A program made the position numbers and the translations under genes. Shown piece after piece: positions 43,004-54,703 of a DNA stretch of 64,000 nucleotides (the stretch's first letter is position 1; each line of letters opens with the position of its first letter). This DNA comes from Ichthyophis bannanicus. Lineage: Eukaryota > Chordata > Amphibia > Gymnophiona > Ichthyophiidae. The stretch covers positions 520,730,686 to 520,794,685 of the forward strand of contig CM066037.1 in the NCBI GenBank assembly GCA_033557465.1. Reading direction: 5' to 3'. The notes under the pieces are model-generated. The model saw nothing but the letters and a program-made list of their open reading frames with translations. It was not told the origin of the DNA and searched no databases.

Positions 43004-43132
43004 CTTTGAAAGCTGGAGAGATACTTCCACAAGGGCTCCGTCGGTGCTTATGTCACCAATATGTGAGGACTGATTTCTGCTGTCCCCGGAGAATACCTGT
43101 TACAGGTGAGTAACTACGCTTTAGGGTCCATC

Positions 43133-43345
43133 CCTAGGGTGCTCATTTTGTCACCTCTGTGGAACAGTGTCAAAGGCTTTACTGAAATCTAAGTATACCA
43201 CATCTAGGGCTCTCCCTCGGTCCAGCTCCCTGGTCATTCAGTCAAAGAAATTAATCAGATTTGTCTGACAAGACCCTGCCTCTGGTAAATCCATGCTGCC
43301 TCAGATCTGGTAATCTATTGGACTCCTGAAACCTTACTGTTTTAT
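43133..43345 (-). pseudogene. CR1-like LINE RT scrap
   Basis: The minus strand encodes a motif-A-like region: TCAGTAAAGCCTTTGACACT corresponds to FSKAFDT, preceded by ALDVVYLD-like codons. The fragment starts at the right end of DIRS D and fades by 43345. Confidence 0.65.
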
Positions 43346-44153
43346 TTTATAGCCCTTGCCATTTCTTGCCATTCATGCAACTTGGTTCCATTCTGCTGGT
43401 GACCAAACAAATTGCCCATCGTACTCACAGTTCTGATAAACCTCTGACTGACTTCGGAGCCAGAAAAAGAATACATGGCACGGTACCAACTGTTTGTGTC
43501 CTTTTGTTCCTGACCGAGGGCAGTGACACTGGAATTCTTCCTCGGCACTTGGTTTTCCTATTTCTGGTCCCAGGACAAGTGAGATGAAATGAAAACACCA
43601 CACATGCAGAATTATACCACAACAAAGTCCCCTAAAACTTAAGGGAGGCGGTCACAGGGCTGCAAACATGGGTGGTCACAAAACTCCTCTTGGCTGTGCA
43701 TAGCACTTTTATTTACAGAAACTGCCATTGTAAGATTTTTGCCTTCTTATCTCAAGCTTTGCTTTGTGCTTTGGTAATTTATATCTATATGTTACAAGTC
43801 AAGCCATGCTGTTACAGATCAAGCTTTGCACAAACATATTAATCACTTCTAATCATGACAAGTATTTTGCAAACATACTGTAACCTTTCTGTTTAGCATT
43901 CTGCAAACATTAGTAGTCTGTCTCAAACTTTATCTGCAAGATACAAACGACTATCTCAAGCTATCCATACACATTTAGAAAAGGCATAAGAAGATTGATC
44001 CAGTGGCCAGCAATAGCACTGAGATTCAGATGTTGGGAATGCTCATTTTTCCCGGGATGCATGGTAGTGTGTGTTTGCCACTGAGGTTTGTTGTGGCATG
44101 GGAGCAAAACAACTGTGGATTAATGATTCTTTGTTTTTCCTCTTGTTCTCCAG
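43346..44153. other. Intronic DNA of FCF1 with unassigned sequence
   Basis: No firm feature. The stretch 43350-43700 has a 76-codon minus-strand open frame and an AATAAA-like signal on the minus strand, with some look of a solo LTR, but no partner or terminal signature is visible. The last 25 bp are a pyrimidine tract leading to the CAG acceptor of the exon at 44154. Confidence 0.4.
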
Positions 44154-44302
44154 CCCACAGCATCCTTCCTGTTTGTTCTTTCAGTATAACACAAACCTGG
44201 GACCCCCATACTATATCTTGGTTGATACCAACTTTATCAACTTCTCAATTAAAGCAAAGCTGGATCTGGTCCAGTCAATGATGGATTGCCTTTATGCAAA
44301 GT
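44154..44302 (+). CDS. FCF1: FCF1 (UTP24) internal exon, PIN-domain N-terminus
   Basis: After a pyrimidine tract and CAG acceptor (44151-44153), a 149-nt exon encodes about 49 residues, including HPSCLFFQYNTNLGPPYYIL and VDTNFINFSIKAKLDLVQSM, then MDCLYAK, and ends one base into the next codon before a GTAAGT donor at 44303. This is the start of the PIN nuclease domain of FCF1/UTP24, the small-subunit processome endonuclease acting on pre-18S rRNA; the Asp of LVDTNF is the conserved acidic residue. It enters at the third codon base and leaves in phase 1. Intact splice sites argue against a processed pseudogene. Neighbouring exons are not in the window as far as I can see. Confidence 0.9.
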
Positions 44303-44724
44303 GTAAGTTGTACACATGCCATGTCTTAGCTACAGACTCAAACCAGATGCAGAAAAGCTGATCTCTAGGAACAAGCAGGAATGAGTCTTCACATATGGGT
44401 ACATCGGTACCGACGGAGCCTGTGTGGGAACGCTCCCCAGCGTCCAAAAAGAAAGCTTTTGGGAGCATCCCACACGCATGTGCGCTGCCTTCCCGCCCAT
44501 TCACTTCCTTCTCATCAGTTTTCCATTTTCCGCGGAGCCGGCAGGACGTATTCCTGTCACCGCAGAAAATTCTTCTTTTTATTCTTACTTTCTTGTGGTC
44601 GCGTCTGCCTTCCCTTGACGCCGCCGGTGCTTTTTTCTTTTACTAAAACTTTTTTTCCTGTTTAGTGCCTGACGGTTTCTAGGCCTCTATCCTTCCATTA
44701 TAGAAAAGCCAACCACTATCCTTA

Positions 44725-46342
44725 AGAAATGCTCAAAGTGTGGCGGTACAGATATATTTTTAGACACACATACTTGGTGTCTAAAATGTTTAGGTCCTGA
44801 CCATTACCCACTGGTCTCTCTCCTGCTGGAGCTCAGACAGAAGTAGTCTTCAGGATCAAGCACAACTCGATACCCGGTTCACATCGGACCCGATGTCACC
44901 AGCCAGAATATCTTCTTTTTCACAGGATCAGGTAACCAAACAAAAGTCTGTAAAGACTAGCCAGTCCTCGAGTGTTAGATCTCCTAAGTATCGAGATGCC
45001 TCTGGCATTGCCCTCGAGGACATTTTGGCAATAAAGCCCCGGCGGGAGTCTTCGGGCTCCAAAGCGTTAACGGGGCTTCAGGTTGTTCCCGGGGTTCTTA
45101 CCTCAACATACCTGGGCCATGCTCGGTGATTGTGGCCGCTTCGAACGGTACTGACACCCCGGCATCAGCTATGGTGATGGATGAAACACTCCTCACCGAT
45201 GAATGTAGTCTAGCACTCTCAGCTACTTCGGTACCACTAGAGTTGCTGCAGACCGTTCCTCGAGTACCGGTATCGGCACTGGTGTTGGTACCGTCCATGC
45301 TTGCTTCGACAGACTCGCTTCCTTCGATGCCGAGCCTGGAATCGCTCTCTAGCATGGAGGATTCGGTACCGACCTCAGCCGGTACCGAAGACATTGCTTT
45401 AAAGAAAATCCAATGCTTCATCCTTTCAAGTCTTCTGATCTCGATGACTGGGATGAATCCATCGGTACCAAGGCTGAATTCTCAACAATTCTAGCCTTTA
45501 CCCCTCATTTTAGGGGGTCCTCCTCAGGGGAGATTTCTTTTCAAGCTTTTCTGCTTGATATGGCAAAGTTACTTGCCATTTCTATACCTGGTGAAGAATC
45601 CATACCAGGAGATTCAGAGACTCTGCAATCCCCCTGGATTCCAAAGGAGGGAATCTTCCTTCCTTTGTATCAGATCTTACAGGATCTACTATTAAGAATG
45701 TGGGAAACTCCTTTAACGGTATCCCCACATTCTAAGACACTTGACACTATGTACAAGGTGCCACCTTCTCCAGGTTTTCAAAAGACTCAACTTCCTCATC
45801 ATTCTATTGTTGTAGAATCAGCAATGAGGCGTATTAAGAGTGCAAAGAAGCACTCCTCTTATTCGCCAGGTCGTGAGTCTAGGACTTTAGATGCCTTTGG
45901 ACGTCGATGCTTCCAGGCATCCATGCTTTCAGCAAGAATTATCTCATATATTTTCTATATGGGATTATCTCTTGAAGAGGTCACAAAGAACTTAAAGCTT
46001 TTGAACCCTTTTCTTCAAGAACATAAAAGAGCAGACTATTTCTTATTAGTCAGTCATGCTCAAAATGTCTCTAAGTTCCTTAATCGTGCTTCCCTGGACT
46101 GTTTTGAGTCTATTATCAGAACCTCTGCTATAGCCATAGGGGCGCGACGCATGGCCTGGCTCCAAGCTTCAGACTTGGACAAATGGGTACAAGAAAGGCT
46201 GGTAAATGCTCCTTGTACTGGTAGAAATCTCTTTAACAAGGATGCTTTATTCCAAGCTAATCAGTTAAACACTGATATTGTTGCTTTCAGAGGATTGTCA
46301 AAACTTTCCTCTATCCCAGCTACTAAAAAATCTCCTAACAAG
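44725..46342 (+). pseudogene. DIRS B gag-like ORF (5' part)
   Basis: The N-terminal finger (KKCSKCGGTDIFLDTHTW, CLKCLGPDH) starts near 44725. A Ser/Pro/Thr-rich middle is at 45126-45494. The conserved domain is at 45413-46342 in one frame: LLLRMWETPLTVSPHSKTL, LPHHSIVVESAMRRIKSAK, CFQASMLSARIISYIFYMG, LDKWVQERLVNAPCTGRN. It is homologous to but well diverged from A gag. It is interrupted by A4; the Lys/Pro tail appears to resume at 52193. Confidence 0.78.
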
Positions 46343-46757
46343 CTTTCTCCAGGACCAAGCAGGAAGTCAGTCCTCTCATATGGGTGTCATCGACGCCGTT
46401 GAAGCCCCAATGGAGCATTTCCCCAGCTTTCTATGAAAGCCTTTGGGAATGCAGGCACACATGCGCGGTTCCCTTCCCGCCTAAAGGTGCCATCTTACCT
46501 CAGTCTCTTTTTTTCCGAGAAGCCCACCGGACATGTGTCCTGTCATCCTGGATAAAAGTTGATTTTTTTTTCGGCGATACTCGCTATTTTTCTCCCGGTT
46601 CGACGCCAGTTCCCCTCCCGCCGGGTTCGGTACACCGGTATCGAGCCCAATTCTTCTTTTTCGGTTTTTGCCCTTCGTGGCTGGCGTTCACACCCTTTTT
46701 TGATTTTTCTCTGGAAGGCCAGTCCTTTGACCTCGCGGGGACTCTTTTTTTTCCCCG

Positions 46758-48693
46758 ATGGCTTCCAGCGGTTTCAAGAAGTGTGATCGGTGTAAGAAAT
46801 TAATGTGTCTCACCGACACACACGACTGCTGCCTTCGGTGCCTCGGTCCTGATCACGACCCTAAGTCGTGTGGACCATGTGGGAAGATGTCTTCCAAGGC
46901 ACTCCGAAGTCGCCAGCAGCAGAAAGAAAGGCTTTTCTCAGACTCAGCCTCCGGCTGGGCCCGGACCTCGTCTGAGGCCTCGACATCTCGGGATTCGGAT
47001 CCCGAGCGCCATCGAAGCTCCTCGGACAGGGGGTCCCCCGACCGGGAACGGAATGCAAGAGGAAGAAGCGGCTCGTGAGGGCGGCGTCGGAGGAGGTCCC
47101 TGGCTCCTCGAGGGCCAGGTCTAAGACCCCCCGACCGTCGCCCCGGACCCATGGAACAAGAGAAGCCTGTCAAAGTTCCTCGCGTGGAGCCGGAGTCTGC
47201 TTAACACGTAAGTCCTGTAGTCCTTGAGGACTCTCCTCCCAGGGAGCCGACGTCGGGGTCCGGCGCTGCCGGGGCCCAAGTCGGTGGCTGCTGCGTCTCC
47301 CGAGCTGAGTCTCAGGATGACAGCCTTGGAGAGCAGATTGTCTGCCTTCATGGAGCAGCAGCGGGCACTGATGGCCAGCCTGTCTGGCACATCTGCCCCG
47401 ACCACCGGGACATCGACTTCGAAGTTGACCCCGGAGACCAAGCCAATACTAGAGTCCATCATGGCTCGAAGTCGACCTCGGTCGCGGTCTCCCTTGACCT
47501 CCCGTTCGGGACCGAGGGCGTCTATGCCGGTGCCGAGGGCATCGGGGCGGGTGCTCCAGGGCCCCGTGGGGTCGGACCCTGACTCCTCGTCGGACGAGTC
47601 CGCCTGGGAGACGGAGGATGAGGAGTCCCCCGATATGTTCAAGACTCAGTGCATCCCGTCGGACTCACCGCAGTCTGAGCCCCGGAGTAGATCCCCTCTG
47701 GAGGATACTCAGTTCTCTGAGTTTGTCCGGGATATGGCCACTGCCTTAGCTACTCCGGCTTACCCCGAGGAAGAGCCTCGAGCTGAAGAGCTCAAGGCCC
47801 TGTAGTATGACTCTCCTCCGAAGGGGGCCTTTACTGTCCCAGTTCCTCCGATGCTGGAACGGCTCCTCTTCCGCATGTGGGAGGCACCGGCCTCAGCGCC
47901 GGTTCTAAGCAAGCGAGTCTACTCGATCTATCGATTCTGGAAGAGCCCTGGCTTTCAGAAGGCACAGCTACCACACCATTCCATGGTTGTGGAATCGGCC
48001 ATGCATCGTCTGAAGAGTCAGAAGATGCACTCTGCGGTGCCTCCCGGCAGGGAGGCCAGGAACCTCGATGGCGTCGGTAGAAAGTGCGTCCAGAGCTCGA
48101 TGCTTGCTTGCCGTATCCAGTCTTACCAGCTGTACATGGGCATGTACTTGCGGGACCTGGCCAAGGAGTTGGCCGGGTTCTCTGCTGGACTCTCCGGGGA
48201 ACCCTTGCAGAGATTGAAGTCCTTGTCCTCGGGAATTCGGGACTGTTCGAAGTTCATGTCCCGCGCCGCCTACAATGGCTTCGAGGCTTCGGCCCGTGTT
48301 GCGGCAGCCAGCATCGCAGCTCGACGCCAGGCATGGCTGCTGTCGTCTGACCTCGAGCCATGGGTTCAGGACAAGTTGGTCGATGTCCCTTGCCGAGGTG
48401 AAAACCTTTTTGGCAAGCCCATGACCGAGAAGGCCGCCCAGCTCGAAACAGAGCACCTTACATGGACAAGACTGTCTAGGAAGACCTCTGCCCCTTCTCA
48501 TAAGAAGAAGGGCTCGGGTAAAAAGCCCTTTTACCCGAGGAAGGGCACTGCCTACAAACGGTATCCTCAGTATCAGGCTGCCCAAGCTGCACCCCAGAGT
48601 CAGCAAGCCAAGGGGCAGGGTAATGGGCCCCGTAGGCAGAGGACCCCCAAGCCTCTGGCCCCTGCTCCCACTCAGAAGGGTGGGGGTTTTTGA
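46758..48693 (+). pseudogene. DIRS A4 gag-like ORF
   Basis: Finger start MASSGFKKCDRCKKLMCL, CLRCLGPDH, CGPCGK in frame to about 47078. A 3-nt-out shift then moves it to 47224-47805 (ending on a TAG), and the conserved domain runs open from 47851 to 48693 (280 codons, MLERLLFRMWEAPASAPVL to the KKKGSGKKPFYPRK tail and GGGF stop). Confidence 0.83.
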
Positions 48694-50574
48694 CTCCTTG
48701 AACGTAGCCTCTCCGTCCCTGCTATCCCAACCCTGCACAGGAGGTCGCCTCGCCCTCTTTGCCCACCAGTGGCCCCTCATCACCGGGGACAGTTGGGTGT
48801 TGGACATAGTCCACAGGAGCTATGCACTACATTTTCACCAACTGCCTCCACCATACTTTCCAGGGGAGCCTCCAAGGCCTTCCCTGCACACAGACCTTCT
48901 CCTTCAGGAACTTCAAGGTCTGTTGGTGGACAGGGCAGTGGAACCTGTGCCTCCCCACTTGCAAGGTCAGGGGTTCTCCTCCAGGTATTTCCTGGTACCC
49001 AAAAGAACCGGTGGCCTTCGACCTATTCTGGATCTCGGGAAACTAAACAAGTTCCTCGAGAGAGAAAATTTCAAGATGCTTACTCTTGGAACGCTTCGGC
49101 CCTACCTCCAGCAGGGAGATTGGCTATGCTCCTTAGATCTAAAGGATGCGTACACTCACATCCTCATTCATCCAGACCACAGAAAGTACCTCAGGTTCAT
49201 TGTGGGAGGAAACCATTATCAGTACAGAGTACTGCCTTTTGGCCTGTCCTCCGCTCCCAGGGTCTTTACCAAATGCCTGGCAGTGGTGGCGGGCCTACCT
49301 GAGGAATCAAGGAATCTTTGTCTTCCCCTATCTGGACGACTGGCTCATCAGGGGTCAGACTATTGCTCTTCTTCAAAGCCTAGGGTTTGTCATAAACTTC
49401 GCAAAGTCCACTTTGCTCCACTCCCAGAATTTGGAGTTCATAGGAGCAAGGCTGGACTCTCTCCTGGCAAAGGTTTTCTTGCCAGAAGACAGAGCACAAC
49501 GATTGATAGCCTTGGCAAACCAGTTTCTCAACAGGTCGCTGGTCTCCGTCTGACTCTGCCTGAGGCTTCTAGGCCACATGGCTTCGACAGTACATGTGAC
49601 CCCCCAATGCCAGGCTCCATATGAGGCCTGCACATTGGTGCCTTCGGACTCAGTGGTCACAGGCCACAGGCAGCCTCGGGGACAGGATAAGGGTGTCCAT
49701 ACACTTTCTGAACTCCCTCAGCTGGTGGCTGCACCCACCCAATCTGCTAAAAGGAGTGCCCTTTCAGATTCCTGGGTACACGGTGGTACTGACCACCGAC
49801 GCCTCCCTGCAGGGCTGGGGAGCTCATTGTCTAGACAAGTGCACCCAGGGCCTGTGGTCTCCTTGGGAGGCGGCACAGCAGATCAATCTCCTGGAACTCA
49901 GGGCTATTCGCCTAGCTCTCAAAGCTTTCTCTCCTGCCCTGGCTCATCAATCTGTCCTCGTTCAGACAGACAACCAGGTGGCCATGTTTTATGTGAACAA
50001 ACAAGGCGGGACTGGGTCCAGACTCCTTTGTCGGGAAGCTCAAGACCTTTGGTCATTTGCCGTAAAGCACAGCATGCTCCTCAGGGCTGTGTACCTTCCA
50101 GGCCAGGGGAAATACCTGGCCGACAAGTTGAGCAGGATTCTGCAGCCCTACGAGTGGCAACTGCATCCCTTGGTAGTTCAGAGGATCTTCCTGAAATGGG
50201 GTTTCCCTTGGATAGATCTGTTTGCCAGTCCACTGAACACACAACTGCCAAAGTTCTGTTCCAGGCAACTGCATCCTTTGAGAATAGCACCTGATGCTTT
50301 TCTGATTCCCTGGTCTCAGGGCCTCCTTTATGCGTTTCCTCCCACGCCCTTGGTGGCCCGAACTCTTTTCAAGATTCTTCACGACAAGGCCTCGGTCCTG
50401 CTGGTGGCTCCCAGGTGGCCGAGACAACCTTGGTTTCCACTTCTGCTTCAGCTGGCAGTGGATCCCCCACTGCCCTTGGGGTTGCAACCCGACCTTCTCT
50501 CTCAGGATCAGGGTTCCCTTCTGCATCCCAATCTCAAAGCTCTCAATTTGATGGCCTGGAGGCTGCAAGGGTAG
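48623..50574 (+). pseudogene. DIRS A4 RT-RNase H-methyltransferase ORF
   Basis: Opens 70 nt before the gag stop in another frame. The RT palm (CSLDLKDAYTHILIH) is open to about 49290. An extra G near 49290 shifts the YLDDWLIRG box to another frame, and about 33 bp after it is deleted relative to sister copies. RNase H and methyltransferase (VLTTDASLQGWGAHC, VQTDNQVAMFYVNK, WIDLFASPLNTQLP, APRWPRQPWFP) are intact and open from 49621 to 50574. Confidence 0.83.
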
Positions 50575-51696
50575 TTTTGGCTCCCTGGGGCCTGCCTCAG
50601 GAAGTTGAGGAGGTTGTCCTAGCCTCTAGGAAACAGTCCACTAGAAAAACCTATGCTCTCAAATGGAGAAGGTTTTCTGTGTGTTGTCAGCTATGTACAG
50701 AGGATCCTTTCTCCTGTACAGTATCAGTAGTGCTTCAGTATTTACTCCACTTGTCCAATCAGGGACTCAAGTCCAATTCTGTTCGGGTCCACCTCTCAGC
50801 TCTAGCAGCTCACCACTCACTGGTGGAGGGACATTCACTGTCGGTTCACCCTTTGGTGTCCTGCTTTCTCAGGGGCTTGCTTTTACTCAAGCCTCCAATC
50901 CTTCCTCCTGCCCCTGAGTGGGAGTTGAATGTGATCTTGCAGCAACTGACTCGCCCACCTTTTGAGCCGATGGCTACTTGCCCACTACGCTTCCTCTCCT
51001 GGAAGTCAACTCTTCCTGATAGCCCTTACTTCGGCTAGGCAAGTGAGTGAGCTTCAGGCCCTGGTCTGTGATAGGCCTTACACTAGGATTTATAGGAACA
51101 GGGTAGTCTTCAGGACTCATCCAAAGTTCCTCCCAAAGGCTGTCTCCTCTTTCCACCTCAATCAGGAGGTGGTTCTTCCAACATTCTTCCCTAGACCTCA
51201 TGCAAGCCAGGCTGAAGCAGTTCTGCATACCCTGGACTGTAGGAGGGCCTTATCCTTCTACCTTGACCGTACGCAGGGGCATAGAAGGGCTACTCAGCTC
51301 TTTGTTTCTTTTGACCCTAATTTTATTTATTTATTTATTTATTCAGCTGTATTTATATCCCGCTTTGGGGTTGGCTGTGTCCAAGCATACCTGTATTTAT
51401 ATCCCGCTTTGGGGTTGGCTGTGTCCAAGCGTACCTTGTCCATCTGGGTGGCTGACTGTATCACCTGTGCTTACAAGGCAGCTGACCTTCCTTTGCAGGG
51501 TCTGGTTACGGCCCACTGTGTCAGGGAAATGGCTGCCTCAGTGGCTCATCTCCACCCTGTGCCCTTGGTAGACATCTGCAGGGCTGCAACTTGGTCTTCA
51601 AGCCAGACTTTTGCGGCCCATTACTGTCTGGAGAGGGAGTCTCGTAGGGACAGTGCTTTTGGCCAAGCAGTACTCCGGAATCTCTTTGAGGTTTAG
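50415..51696 (+). pseudogene. DIRS A4 tyrosine recombinase
   Basis: The frame 50415-51038 begins inside the methyltransferase and carries EEVVLASRKQSTRKTYALKW, then shifts at about 51000. The catalytic half is open at 50962-51696: SARQVSELQALVCD, TLSIWVADCITCAYKAA, TAHCVREMAASVAH (HxxR-like box; His and Arg present) and WSSSQTFAAHYCLERES with the Tyr, then TAG at 51694-51696. A 5'-truncated SINE tail and a 44-bp local duplication interrupt it at 51322-51430. Confidence 0.8.
51322..51430 (+). repeat. SINE tail fragment with local duplication
   Basis: TTTTATTTATTTATTTATTT followed by CAGCTGTATTTATATCCCGC matches the tail of the SINE at 25541. The adjacent TTTATATCCCGCTTTGGGGT and TTGGCTGTGTCCAAGC are then duplicated in tandem with one base different. 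It interrupts the A4 YR. Confidence 0.75.
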
Positions 51697-51820
51697 GCAA
51701 CTCCTGCCCTCTGTTGGGCTACCGGTGGAGGTTGTGTCCTTGAAAAGCTTTTCTTTGCTGCTGAGACTAGAGGGAGTACTCTTGTTCAGCCTGGGTTTCT
51801 CTGTAGCCCAGAGCTTGGGA

Positions 51821-51922
51821 GTCACCCATATGTGAGGACTGACATCCTGCTTGGTCCTGGAGAAAGAGTAGTTACTCACCTGTAACAGGTGTTCTCCAGG
51901 AGCAGCAGGAATCAGTCCTCAC
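51821..51922 (+). repeat. ICR of DIRS A4
   Basis: GTCACCCATATGTGAGGACT, then CCTGCTTGGTCCTGGAGAAA, GAGTAGTTACTCACCTGTAA and CAGGAGCAGCAGGAATCAGT. Nearly identical to the A2 ICR. Confidence 0.82.
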
Positions 51923-52192
51923 AACCCTCCCTCCTCCCCTTGGAGTTGCAGTTGTACATAGTTTATTTTTCATTTTTGTGTGCTGTTCTTAGATATGTCA
52001 TTTGACTGAGGTAAGATGGCACTTTTAGGCGGGAAGGGAACCGCGCATGTGTGCCTGCATTCCCAAAGGCTTTCATAGAAAGCTTGGGAAATGCTCCGCT
52101 GGGGCTTCATCGGCGTCGATGACAACCATATGTGAGGACTGATTCCTGCTGCTCCTGGAGAACACCTGTTACAGGTTAGTAACTACTTTTTT

Positions 52193-54690
52193 ATCCCCCT
52201 AAGGGGAAAAAGTTTTATCCATCTTCTACCCATCATGCAGATGTTCCCAAAGAAGGGCAACATCAAACCAGGCTAAGAAAATCAAAACCTCAACAGGCTC
52301 ACCAAACCCAGCAGTCGCAGGGTTTCTGATATTTTATTCATTAAATCTCTTTTTCCTGTTTGAGGTTTAGAACCAGTAACCTACTTATCAAAAGAAGCAT
52401 CTACAGTTCATCTCATCCTTATTGAGATATCAGTGATACACTGACTCAATCCTTGACTCTAGGCCTGAATCTCTTGCCACAAGAGAAATCCATTCTTTTA
52501 GCTCCAAGAGCTATTGAGGACAGTCATGCCTACAGGTAACAGGGATCTCCTCTCCTTTTTGAAGAAAAAAGAGGACTAACAACTAACAACAAGGTAGGCT
52601 ATGTCTTTCACCTTGACAGTTTTCCTGTACGAGGATATCTCTTAGTTTTGGACTGCAAGGGGGCTTCACCTTTTCAGGGACTTACCAAATTGTAAGTCGT
52701 CTTAACTCTGTATTACTTCTATCCCTCTTAATTGGGACATTTAGTCTCTAAGAGTGATACTATTCAACTGGAGGGCTTACTTTTTGAGCCCATAGGTTTT
52801 CTTCAATACCTACTCTAGTAACTGGTTTCCATACAGAGTTTTTTCTTCCCCTTTACAATCTTCTCAAATATTTCTTTTAAGACAGCTTATCAGACAGTAA
52901 TTGAGTTTTACCACTCCTAATTATGTCTGTCGGTCCTTTTCCAATCTATAGGACCTAACTTTTCCTGCTGCCTTAACAGATAATTCCAAGAGAGGTTCCA
53001 CAACCCACTTGGACAATTTATCATTGCAGGCAACCGGCCTGTCTACTATTCTTAGCCATCTTCAATTCTTTTTGGCTCCAACAGAATAGATTAGGTTGCA
53101 CACTGGCAATTAAACAGCCAGATCTCACCTAAGCAACCTACAACATGCTCTCTGCAATTATACAAAAAAGCTCTGCAACTATGGGCCTTTGCCAGAGAGC
53201 GTCAGAGCCATTCCTAGTAGGTAGCTTCTAGATGGTTAAAAAGGCTTTGCCCAGTCATGCTCCTACATGACTGTTTTTTCCTACTTTTACCATCTTCCTT
53301 AAAATTTCCTTTTAAGGAAAAGGAACCAGGGCTTAGACCACGTGAAAACAAAGAATTGCTCAATTCCCTGGGTTGTTCCACATCTCCAGTGGAACTCTTA
53401 TAACAGGGATGCATTCTTTTTCACTGCAGTCGGTCCTTGTCTACTGTTTTCCTTCTAATTCCCAAAACCTCATTGAAGCTTATGCTGAACAAAGGACGCA
53501 TGATACTCATATTGCCCTCATAGAGGGGCAAACATGGTATCCCCTTATATTGCGTCGTCTTCTCCAGCTATTACACTGAAGTGTTAGAAGGATCCAGACT
53601 TGCTGTCTTGAGACTAAGGATCTCCTGTGCACCCTGTCACGTAGGTCTCCATCCTGGTTATTCAAAGGCTAGAATTTAAAAAAAGAAAAAAAAGAAAATC
53701 TAGCTCTTTCCTTATAAGTAAGAGCATTCCACTGGTTTCCATGAAGCCGCCTCCATTGCTCTCCACTTATAACCAGAAAGAGATTCTCTATCTATATTCC
53801 CAAGCAGGTCTTACCCCTCCTTGTTAAGTGAATCTCTCTCTCTCTCTCTCTCTCTATACATATATATATATATCTAGATATATCTGCCTCGGAAAGATTT
53901 GTGACTGTCCATATTGATGCTGTTCCAGCATACCATACGAGTTTAAATGGACAACCAATGTCTATGGTAATTAGAAAATACTTAATTTTACCGTTACGTT
54001 ACATCTGAAGCTCTCCATGTAAAGACCATTATCCTAAGTGACATCACTTAGTGAAGGCATTACTGATCTTCAAGAAATTGGAGGCTACACCGCCTACTAC
54101 AAATGTTTTTTTCTTTCGTCTGGATAAAGGGGTCTTAAAGACCCATCCTTTTTCTGCAAGGTGTATTTCTACATTTTTGTCCAAACCAGTCAGATTTATC
54201 TCCTCTTTCCTAAAGCCTTATTCTGCTCCAAAGACAGAGCTTTAAACGTTGGCCTGCAGAAGCTTCAGCTTTTCCTCCAAAGTCCAACCTCTTTAAACTT
54301 CTCCAGTTTTTCTTCTGGGATTTGTTCTAGCCGTTAAGGCTTCTGACCTCTGCCTGTATTGCAAAATTTATTTTCCTCTACTTCACAGTGAGGTAATTTC
54401 TTTGAGGATAATCTACTGGCTCTTAGCAGCAGACCCATATTAGCCTCAATAAACACTTTCGCAATATTTTTGAGTAAGGTCCACATTAGAAAATTGGAAT
54501 TCAATATTTGCTAACAATTATGGTCTATACAAGGACTCTCCTCTAGACGCCTTGTTTAGACAAGCTGTTCCACAGCACACCCTTTTTTATTCAACTCCTA
54601 TCCTCCATCCCTTGGATGCCTGAGGTTCGGGGAAATAGCATGGCCCATCCATTAGATTTGCAACATGCTGGGACCTCCTCTAGGCATCTC
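52193..54690 (+). pseudogene. DIRS B decayed RT-YR region
   Basis: Begins with a Lys/Pro-rich gag tail remnant (FIHLLP, MFPKKGNIKPG-like). About 2.5 kb follow, less than a full RT-methyltransferase-YR. A YR stretch is visible at about 54105-54240 (GVLKTHPFSARCISTF, corresponding to VVLRTHPKFLPKVVSSF). RT motifs are not recognisable; stops are frequent. Confidence rests on flanks and position. Confidence 0.5.
53832..53885 (+). repeat. (CT)n-(TA)n microsatellite
   Basis: A run of CT repeats changing into TATA repeats, in the decayed part of DIRS B. Confidence 0.9.
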
Positions 54691-54703
54691 TAGCTTGGGA
54701 GTC

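Larger units (their letters stand above)
37650..43132 (+). mobile_element. DIRS family D, degenerate, with nested LINE
   Basis: 5'-truncated at about 37650 in the gag tail. The rest follows the DIRS plan: RT-RNase H-methyltransferase to about 39600, YR to 40725, ICR 40882-40980 and right ITR 41050-41096 continued at 43005-43132, ending TGTTACAGGTGAGTAACTAC. A minus-strand LINE (41100-43003) sits inside the right ITR. Many stops; clearly old. Confidence 0.8.
46343..52190 (+). mobile_element. DIRS-like retrotransposon copy A4
   Basis: Left ITR 46347-46520, gag 46758-48693, RT-RNase H-methyltransferase 48623-50574, YR to 51696, ICR 51821-51922, right ITR about 52010-52186. Left junction AAGCTTTCTCCAGG, right junction ACTACTTTTTTATCC. 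Family B gag coding resumes after it. Confidence 0.85.

Noticed and set aside
43350..43720. Solo LTR in the FCF1 intron
   Set aside because: There is an AATAAA-like signal and a fitting length, but no TG...CA ends with target duplication and no second copy. Left as unassigned.
47968..48807. A 279-codon minus-strand open frame opposite A4 gag
   Set aside because: Pure shadow of the conserved gag domain, with no start context or homology of its own.
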